Shown here in pieces: positions 13,201 to 23,000 of a stretch of DNA of 64,000 nucleotides (positions are counted from its first letter, which is position 1; every line of letters begins with the position of its first letter). Source of the stretch: Cynocephalus volans (Eukaryota > Chordata > Mammalia > Dermoptera > Cynocephalidae). The stretch covers positions 155,607,490 to 155,671,489 of the forward strand of contig NC_084462.1 of assembly GCF_027409185.1 (NCBI RefSeq), read 5' to 3'. The notes beneath the pieces were generated by a model. That model saw nothing but the letters and a program-made list of their open reading frames with translations. It made no database searches and was not told the DNA's origin. Position numbers and translations under genes: made by a program.

Positions 13201-16200
13201 CCTTCAAATATAAAATATAAGAAGGGTGAAGGCAGTAAGGATATATATATATATATAATGGCAAGAAATAACTAATCCAAACTGGTTAGAGGAAAAGTGA
13301 TTTTTACAAAATGATATATTCAAGCCTCTAGGCAAAAGTTTAGATTCCAAAGCCCAGAAAAGTTAAAAAATATTTTTTTATTTTAAAGAGAGATATGAGG
13401 GCCGGCCTGTGGCTCACTAGGGAGAGTGTGGTGCTGATAACACCAAGGCCCCGGGTTCGGATCCCATATAGGGATGGCCGATTAGCTCACTGAGTGAGCG
13501 TGGTGCTGACAACACCAAGTCAAGGGTTAAGATCCCCTTACCGGTCATCTTTTTTAAAAAAAAATAAATAAAAATAAATAAATAAATAAAGAGAGATATG
13601 AGACTGCTGCTTCTAAAAGAGCTCGAGGAGACCAAGCTTAGGCCAGCATTAACAACACCCACTTTATTAGCTTAGTCTTGGAGACAAAGATAACTGTTGA
13701 AGTATTATGAGTTGTGACTAATTCCTGTTTCTGTAGGCACATGTCCTTCTAGAATCTATATATTTTTCATGCTATTTAGTGAGAAGATAGTGATGCTTTC
13801 TTTGTCTGGCAACGAATCCTGCATGCATAGTGAAAACTTTCAGAGACACCAAAAGCCCTTCTGGGAAAAAAAGAAAAGGCTGAGACATTCCATAGTTGAA
13901 GCCTTCTCAGCATGAACCAGATATAAGGTTCAACTTACTTTTGTTCCTGGGCAAACTCGGAAGGTGTAAAGGCGCCAAGGAATGATTTTCAGGTAGAACT
14001 CCTTCACTGAGAATTGCTGGAGAACCAACATTCAGAAAATGAAATGAATGATAAATAAAAAAGGCTCTGTTTGGGTATTGCAATTCAAATATCAGAGTCC
14101 CTATCTACACTTCTCATGATAATCTGTTCCCTCCACGGACAAAAAGGATAATTTAGTACTAAAATCAAATAAATAGATCAATTCTATCTTTAAAAAGGCA
14201 AATTAAAAATATTACTCTGACAATACAATTTCACAGAGTCATTTCATAATCTCAATACTCAAATCTTACTACAATTTGTAAATATTTGAGATCACGTTTT
14301 CACCTTAGGAGTAGAGAACATTTCACTTGGAAACAATCAAAATCTCCTTCTGCTCAGCCCAGTGCTGCTCACAGTGGCATCCTCCAAGTCAATGGACAGG
14401 GGACACCAGTGGCCCATTCCCACTGCTTTATCCCTATTTGAATAGTACCAAGGATTTCTCAGGGATGGGGAGGTAGGAAGACTGGTGGTGAGGGGACTGG
14501 ACTAGTGTGTGGTGGGGGGGGTCTCACCTAAAAAAGTTCACAAAAATACCTCATGTAAGAATAAAGAAGGGTTGCTTTATGTCTTTTACAAAAAAGGAAA
14601 AGATAATGCAATACGTTTTTAATCTAAAAAAACCTGTTATCTGAATATGCAGCAGGTGAGATTTTTTCCTTGATTTTAAAAAAACTTTTCTAAAGAAAAT
14701 TTCAAACACATACGAAAGAAGAGAAAAAAGTATAATGAACTCAACATCAGCTTCAACAATTATCAATTCATAGCCAGTCTTGTTTCATTTATTCACCCCA
14801 CTCATTTCTCTCATTACTATCCCCCCACCCCCAGTCCAAATTAATAATTGGCTAGACTTTTAAATGAGGAATGGTACACAGCAAAGTGTTCTGAAGTAGA
14901 ACAAAATTAAAACTCAGTTTTGGTTATGAGATTAAATGGATGGAATGGGATGTTTCAACATTTTTATGAGCCATTTTTATGAGTACTGAATGAATAAGAA
15001 AATACAAATATTAAAAAGAAACTATCTAACACAAAGAGTCTCTTAGCTCAGGGGCTTGGGAAATTCACCTTCTTGTCTCTGCCAAAATTTCTTTATCCCA
15101 ATTTTGTAGGCTGATAGTGACATCCATTTATTGTGGTTTCACAAATCATAAAATGAAAGATCAAATTGTTTCAATATAGCATAAGAGGCCAACAGTGATT
15201 TTTATACTAGTGAGATTTCTAATGGTCAAAAGCAGCTCTCTTTGCAACTCTGAGAGCCATGCCTTGAAAAATCTTCCCAGAAGCAATCAAAGGGTAGAAT
15301 GCCATAGGTGCTTTAATGCACCAAGGCACACAGAATCTCTAGACAGAGATTTAGTCTAGTCCAAACCAAGCATTTATAGCAGCAGAGGTGGCACAATCTT
15401 CTGTTCAACTTTATGCAGCCTCTCTTATTGTCCCAGAAACCCTGCATGTCAATGATCTTGCCCTGATACTCAGAATGTTATTCTGTGGTTTCTGGTACCA
15501 AATACCAACTACATGCAGGCTCAGGCAAAGGGACTTTAAGGCAAGAATGGGAGTTCCAACCTTTGGTGACACATAGCAGTACACCTTCTTCGGTTTCTTC
15601 ACCTTCTCAGGGGTGTGGCACTCAGAGGGTGAGTCTTCATCTTCCTCCTCCACAGCAGTGGAAGGCCGTCGCTGAGAAGAGCTCATGTGCATGGGTGGAA
15701 GGTGCCACGGTGTGCTGCTACAGTTGGTGGCATTATAAAGATAAGCCTCAAAGTAAATGCTCACTCCTGAGGTGGACACATTGCGTTCAACAATATTCTT
15801 CTCATTCTCTGAAGCATAACAAGGAATAAAGTTTAGTGTAGGAGTCAGGAGAGAAAAGAAATTACCTATTGCTAGTCCTTTAGTCCACAGGACACTAAGC
15901 CAAGTGTGACTCAAATATCAAATGTTTGTGAAGTCTGTCAGAAGAGGACAGACATGCAAAACAAGAAGTAACCAGGGATCAGGACTAAATCACAGCTTTT
16001 CTACCAACTTACCACTTAAGACAATAATGTCAAATTCGCCATTATTGATTGGCTGATTTTGGTATGAAATGCAGGCATGGAAGCAGCCACAAGAATGCAA
16101 GGTGAGTCGTAAGAACACCTGGCAAGTCTGCCTGTTAGATGTCACTGACTTCTCAAATGAGACACTAGTACTCTCTTCTTCTTGAGGGCCGAGCTACAGG

Positions 16201-16958
16201 AAGAAAACAAAGCATCACTTGACATACTTAATTTCTTGACATACTTAATTTTCTCTATTTGCAAGGCAATTCACTCTGTACAAAGAACTTTCTTATCTAT
16301 GATCTAATCTAAGTCTCAAAATTACTAATGAGATAGGTATTGTCAGATGAAGATACAATAGTACAGAAGTCAGGGAGAAGAGACGGACGTGACTTAGAAG
16401 GGGTTAGAAAGACAGACAAAGGAGCGTGTTCTCCCTGGAACACAGAGAAGGGAGGGAGGCTGCTCACCTCATGAATAGACAAACTGTAATTGTGCTCATC
16501 TCTCAAGGATGTGGAATTGTTGGTAGGGTTGTCATACTCATCGCGGGGAACTATTTGAAGGGTGTGTGGCTGCCCACAGGTCAAAACAAGAGTAGAAAAA
16601 TGGCATACAATTTTGGTCTTAGAAGGAACCACCATTCCTGGAACAAAGACAATGGAATACAAGGTTTAGAGAGGTGCTATTCAGGTCACAAAGGTCTGCT
16701 TGGTGAGTCCTAGAAAGCTGGATCCTCTTTCAATTCCTAGGGATAAATAACATTATTAAGACAAAGAGAAAAAGAAAGGAAATAGAGAGATTAATTCAAA
16801 TGAACTTTGGAAAGTCATTTTTACAAATTCTTAACCACTGCAAGCACTAAACAAAATGAGAAAAGAACTTGAAGGAAACAGAACTGAGAGGTACAGATAA
16901 AGAGCCTAGAGTCCCACTGGGAACCTATGAATAAGGTGAGCCTTAAAAATCAATGCTG

Positions 16959-17013
<55 letters not shown>

Positions 17014-20000
17014 ACTTAATACTTACATGTAAATCTAACAGATCGTGTATAAGACTTGTATGTTGATAAAACAAAACAAGCAAACAGTAATAAACAAGAA
17101 TTGTACATTGAAAACTACAAAACGCCAGGGCCGGCCTTTGGCACACTTGGGCAAGTGCGGTGCTGATAACACCAAGGCCACGGGTTTGGATCCTATATAG
17201 GGATGGCTGGTTGGCTCACTGGCTGAATGTGGTGCTGACAACACCAAGCCAAGGGTTGAGATCTCTTTACCAGTGTCATCTTTAAAAAAAAAAAAAAAAC
17301 TAACTAAAAAACGCTGATGAAAGAAACAAAAACTTAGAGAGATACCATGTTTATAAATTGGAAGGTTCAGGGCTGGCCTGTGGCTCACTTGGGAGAGTGG
17401 TGCTGATAACACCAAGGCCATGGGTTCGGATCTCTATATGGGGATGGCTGGATAGCTCAATTGGGAGAGCATGGTGCTGACAACACCAAGTCAGGGGTTA
17501 AGATCCCCTTACCAGTCATCTTTTTATATATATGCATCTTTTTATATATACACATAAAAATTGGAAGGTTCAACATAGTACAGATGTCAATTCTCCCCAA
17601 ATTGATACACAGGTTTAACACAGTTCTTATTAAAATCCCAGCAAGATTATTTATAGATTTAGATAAGATTGTTCTAAAATTTATATGGAAAGTCAAAGGA
17701 ACTAGACTAGCTAAAACAATTTTGAAAATGAAGAATAAAACAGAAGAATCAGTTTACCAATTTCAAAACTTATTATAATAGCTATAGTAATCAAAACTCT
17801 GTGGTATTGGGCAGGGACAGACATATAAATTAATGGAATGGAACAGAGAACCCAGAAATAGACTCCCACAAAAATGCCCAACTCATTTTTGACAAAGATG
17901 GCAAAAGTAATATATGGAAGAAATAGAGCCTTTTTCAGCAAATTGTGCTAGAGCAACTAGACATCTATAAGCAAACAAAAAAAATTAACCTTGACCCAAA
18001 GCTAGTATAAAAAATTAATTAAAAATGGATCCCAATCTTAAATATAAAATGTAAAACTATAAAACTTTTAGAAAAAAAAAAAAGGAGAAACTCTTCAAGA
18101 TCTGGGACTAGGCAAAGAGTTCTTAGACACCAAAAGCATGGCTTTAAAAGGAAAAATGGGCTGGCCAGTTAGCTCAGTTGGTTAGAGTGCAATGTTGATA
18201 ACACCACAGTTAAGGGTTCAGAGCCCTGGACCGGCCAGCCACCAAAAAAAAAAAAAAAAAATGATAAATTGGATTTCATCAAAATTAAAAACTTGTTCTA
18301 TGGAAGACCCTGTTAAGAGAATGAGAAGAAAAGCTACATATTAGGAGAAAATAATTGCAAAATATATTTTTAACAAAGGACTAGTATGTAGAATATATAA
18401 AGAACTCTCAAAACTCAACAGTAAAAAACCCAAAAAATCCAATTAGAAAATGGGCAAAAGACAGAGACATTTCACCAAAGAGGATACACAGATGGCAAAT
18501 AAGCATATGAAGAGACACTCAACACTATTAACTGCATGGGAAATACAAATTAAAACCATGAGATATCACTACACAGTTATCAAAATGGCTAAAATAAAAA
18601 ATAGTGACAATATTGAATGTTGGCAAGGATTTGAAGAAATTGGATCATTCATATTGTGGGTGAGAATGTGAAATGCTACAGCCATTCTGGGAAAGTTTGG
18701 CAATTAAAAAAAAAAAACAACTAAGTATGCAAATACCATACATCTCAGCAGTTGCACTCCTGGACATTTATATCAGAGAAATGAAAACTTATGCTCACAT
18801 AAAAACCCATACATGAATGTTTACGGCAGCATTATTCATAGTAGCCAAAACCCAGAAACAACACAGATGTCCTTTAGTGGGTGAATAATTAAATTGTGGT
18901 ACATTCATACCATGGAATACCACTCAACAAAAAGGAACCAACTACTGATACATTCAACAATCTGGATGAATCTCCAGAAAACTATTCTGAATGGAAAAAA
19001 AGTCAATCCCCAAAGGTTACATAATATAGTATGATTCTATATATGTAACATTCTTCAAATGACAAAATTATAGAAATGGAAAACAGATTAGTGGGTAGCC
19101 ATTAGTTAAGAAATACGTGGGCAGAATACAGAGAAATAGGTGTGGCTTAAAGGGCAACAAGAGGGATCCTTGTGGTGATGGAAATGTTCTGTATCTTGAT
19201 TGTATTAATGTCAATAACCTGATTGTGATACTGTACTATAGTTTAGAAAGATGTTACCCCTGGGGGAAATTGGGTAAAGAATGTATCAGATCTCTGTCTT
19301 TTTTTTTTTTTTTTTTGTCTTTTTCCGTGACCGGTACTCAGCCAGTGAGCGCACCGGCCATTCCTATATCGGATCCAAACCCGCGGCGGGAGCGTCGCTG
19401 CGCTCCCAGTGCCGCACTCTCCCGAGTGCGCCACGGGATCGGCCCCTCTGTCTTATTTCTTACAACTGCATATGAATACACCTTATCTCAAAATAAAAAG
19501 TTTAATTTAAGGAGGTGGGGGAGGAGGGAGGGTGGATTAACAGGTACAAAGCTATGCTATCTACCCTAAGTAAATCAATGTACAGTATATGCACATATTG
19601 AAACAATACACTGTACCCCCAAAATATGTACAAATATATGCTAAAATTAAAAAACAAAGCTTAATTTTTTAAAAAGGGATGGTATGTATTACAAGGATAT
19701 GAACTGTTCCATTGGTGGCAAGGAGGTGAGGTGATGATAATTCATGTGGAAAAGATTCTCTGAGTGAGGTATTCAAGCAAAGGAGGAGGAGATACATGGA
19801 AAGGGAGATGGCTTGGGAGTCACTCTATCCAGAGCCTTCTTTCCTCTGCTATAAGAAAAAGAAAAAAACTGAGGACCAGTCAAGCAAAGATACACACATC
19901 TTCTTAAGGCCCAACTCATTAGGGTTTGACTCTAAAATTTACCCAACGTCCTATCACCTCTGTAGATACCAAACTGGCGAGTATATAATGACATCCTCAA

Positions 20001-23000
20001 AAGAAAGCCAGGCAGAAACACAGGGCAGATAGGATCTCAAGACACTAAACCTATAAGTTGCAGAACCAAGAGTCAGAGACTATATTTCTAGACTCCAACA
20101 CCAGTGAGCATCTGTTATGTAGCATAAAGGACATGAGAGGGGAAAAATGTAGAGATAAAGGCCTCAATTCTGAGATACCAGAAGCTTGGGCAGGCACTCT
20201 TCTGTAAGAAGTAAAACAAATATTGGCAGCAAGTTTAGGGTCAAGGTGCTTTTACTTGACAAGTTTTCAAAAATCAGAAGAATATATCTTTAGTCTATTC
20301 TGGCATCCTTATCCCTTAAGAACTTACCAGGCTAACTCAACAATTCTACTCCTGGAGAAATAAAAACATGTCCACACAAAAACTTGTACACATTCACAGC
20401 AGCATTGCTTATAGAAGCCAAAAAGTGGAAACAACCCACATGTCCATTAACTGAGGAATAAATAAATAAAATGTGGTATATACATACAATGGAATATTAT
20501 ACGACAATAAGAAGAAATGAAGTACTGATTTATGCTACAGCATGAATAAATCTTAAAAGGATTATATTAAAACAAGCCAGTCACAAAATGCCACATATTT
20601 TATGATTACATTTATATGAAATCTCCAGAGTAGGCAAATCCACAGAGGCAGTAGCTTAGTGGTTGCGTAGGGCTGGGGGGCTTGGGGAAAAAGTGACTGC
20701 TAATGGGTATGCTTTAAAATTGACTGTGGTGATGGCTCCCCAACTCTGACTTTGAAAAACCATTAAACTATACATTTTAAATGAATGAACTGTATGACAA
20801 AAGAGAAAGGAGGGATGGAGGGAGTGAGGGAGAGGGAGGGAAAGAAGGGAGAAAGAAAGAAAAAAGGACATACCAGGCTGAAAAATTTTGTAGTAGGGAC
20901 TGTAGGCCACATTTAATCCACCAAGCTTCACTGTGATTTCATAACGCCCAGCCCTGCGCACAGTGAAGGCCACCTTTACCACATTGGAATTGGGCTCCTG
21001 AAGGACTTCCTGGGTCACTGGAATTTCCACTGCTAGCTCGACGTGAGAGATGTGAACTCTTAGTCCCACAGGCCGATGTGCTGGGAAAGGCTGCCCGTTC
21101 TTATAGAATAACTGCAATGGGGAGAAGAGGGGCACCCACTAGTGAGCAGAGGGAGAAAAACCACTTCCCATATAACTAGAGAGAGCATGGGAGAGAGGAG
21201 GTGGCTAGCAGAGGTCACACTGGTAAATCCCAGTACCTACCCGCTCCTTATAGTCCTACTCACAGAAACACAGAGAAACAAATTCCCTCAACACTCCAAA
21301 GAAAATCATTAAATCATGAACAGATTCTTAACCTAATCAGAGGACAGGGTAGAATATATCACTGAATCAAGAAAATATCAATTTCAACCTGACCTTTTTG
21401 AACTACAAATGCTGCCTCCTCAGTCTTACCAGCCTTTTATATTATATTACCAAAGCTAACCCAAATTTATGCACCACTGGCACTGAGTGAACTAAAGTAC
21501 CAGGCAAGGTGTGAGATGCGAGTGAGGTGGGGAGTAGATACAAGCCCTCAAGGCAAGCTTAATGCTACAGTAGAAAAAGATGTCACCACTGGGGTTGGCA
21601 AACTTTTTCTATAAAGTGCCAGATTTAAATATTTTTGGCTTTGTGGGCCATACGCAACTACCCAACTAGTCATAAATACTCAAGTGTGAAAGCAGCCGTA
21701 GTCAATACATGATGATCATATGTGGCTGTGTTCTAACAAAAAAGTACTTACAGAAAAAGAAGGAGGTCCTCATTTGGCCCCCAGGCCATAGTCTCCCAAC
21801 TCCTGATCTACAATACCTACGCTTTTCAGTAATGCATTTCTTATTTTGAAAAGGTAACATTAAGCTTTATACTTCTTCAAAGCTAAGTACCCATTAACCA
21901 AAAGGATAGAGAAATTTGTGACTCTTCAGATATTAACAATTCCCAAGTTCCTGGGAGGAGCTGAAAAAACAAGGGAAAATGTGAAAATCCCCGCCCAGCA
22001 CCATCAGCAGACTGAACTAGGATCCGGAAAGCAAATGACTCAGAAACCCCAATGGGTATGGAGACAGAAACATTCCCTTACATGCACTCGGAAGGCCATG
22101 CTGTGGCCCACCTCATAGGGGTCCTTCCAATCCCAGGAGATTTTGCAAGACCGGGGATCCAGGTAATTTCCTCGCACGTAGTCATAAATAGTCCGGTCCC
22201 CTCGGCGCTCACGGTCCTCATTCTGGAGGAAGCTGACTACACGTGCGGCAAGCTCAAAGAGGAACTTAATTGTGAAGAAGAATGCAACCACAGACACTGT
22301 GATTCCACCTATGTAAAAGAGAGAACACACAAACCACCTGACAGTTACGCATTACAGCTTCTCATTATGGAACAGGCTAGCCATCTTTCAAAAATTAAAT
22401 GAAGTTAGGATGAGATTGCAAGACTGCCAAAGAAACAATGAACTGGGTCATTACTTCTGTGGATGAAGAGAGAAACTTCTATACAGGAGGTCAGCATCTA
22501 CAGCCCTCAGGCCAAATCCCACCCACTACCTGTTTCTATAAAGAGAATTCTATTGGAATATAGCCACACCCATTCATTAATACAAATCATCTGTCGCTAC
22601 TTTTGCATCACACTCACTGGCAGAGTTGACTAGCTGTAAGGAGATACTATATGGCTTTTGAAACCAAAAATATTTACTCTCTGGCCTTTTACAGAAAAAG
22701 TTTGCCAACCCTTGTTCTATAGCATGAAATACATATAATGCTCTACCCAGCCCCCCACCTTCCTGCATGTGCTGGGCCCTCACAGAAGCAGTAAAAAGAA
22801 TGTACATTTGGTTCCCTCCATTTGGAAGCCTTCCTCTCCCTTGTCCATTTGGCAAAAGCCCTGCCCAACCCCCAGAGTTAGGGGTTCCCTCTTCTGGGCT
22901 CCCTTAAACTCCTGTATATTCATCTATTATAACTTTTCCCCTCCCTAACCATCTCCCCCTTCATGTTATGAACTTCTTAAAGGCAGATTTTTGCCTTATT

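Larger units (their letters stand above)
17085..19497 (+). mobile_element. LINE-1 ORF2-to-3'-end fragment, host of four SINEs
   Basis: Sense-oriented L1 ORF2 relics: attgtacattgaaaactac, the tcccaaattgata region, and a block coding for the C-terminal ORF2 motif HFTKEDTQMANKHMKRH at 18450-18671. The 3' end runs to about 19497. It is interrupted by SINEs at 17126-17307, 17370-17557, 18159-18258 and 19304-19444. Confidence 0.85.

Noticed and set aside
15411-15560. Continuation of the AREL1 exon 6 frame past the donor
   Set aside because: The next exon continues the protein in phase and the total is exactly 823 codons. The extension is intronic unless retained.
18159-18235. tRNA-Ile-like sequence that might be a real tRNA gene
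   Set aside because: It has the SINE head and tail, an A-run, and L1 flanks on both sides. The cloverleaf is degraded, and many similar copies exist nearby.
19117-19569. A 150-codon open frame on the plus strand
   Set aside because: It crosses the junction of an L1 3' end and a reverse-oriented SINE with its poly(T), so it is a chance frame.
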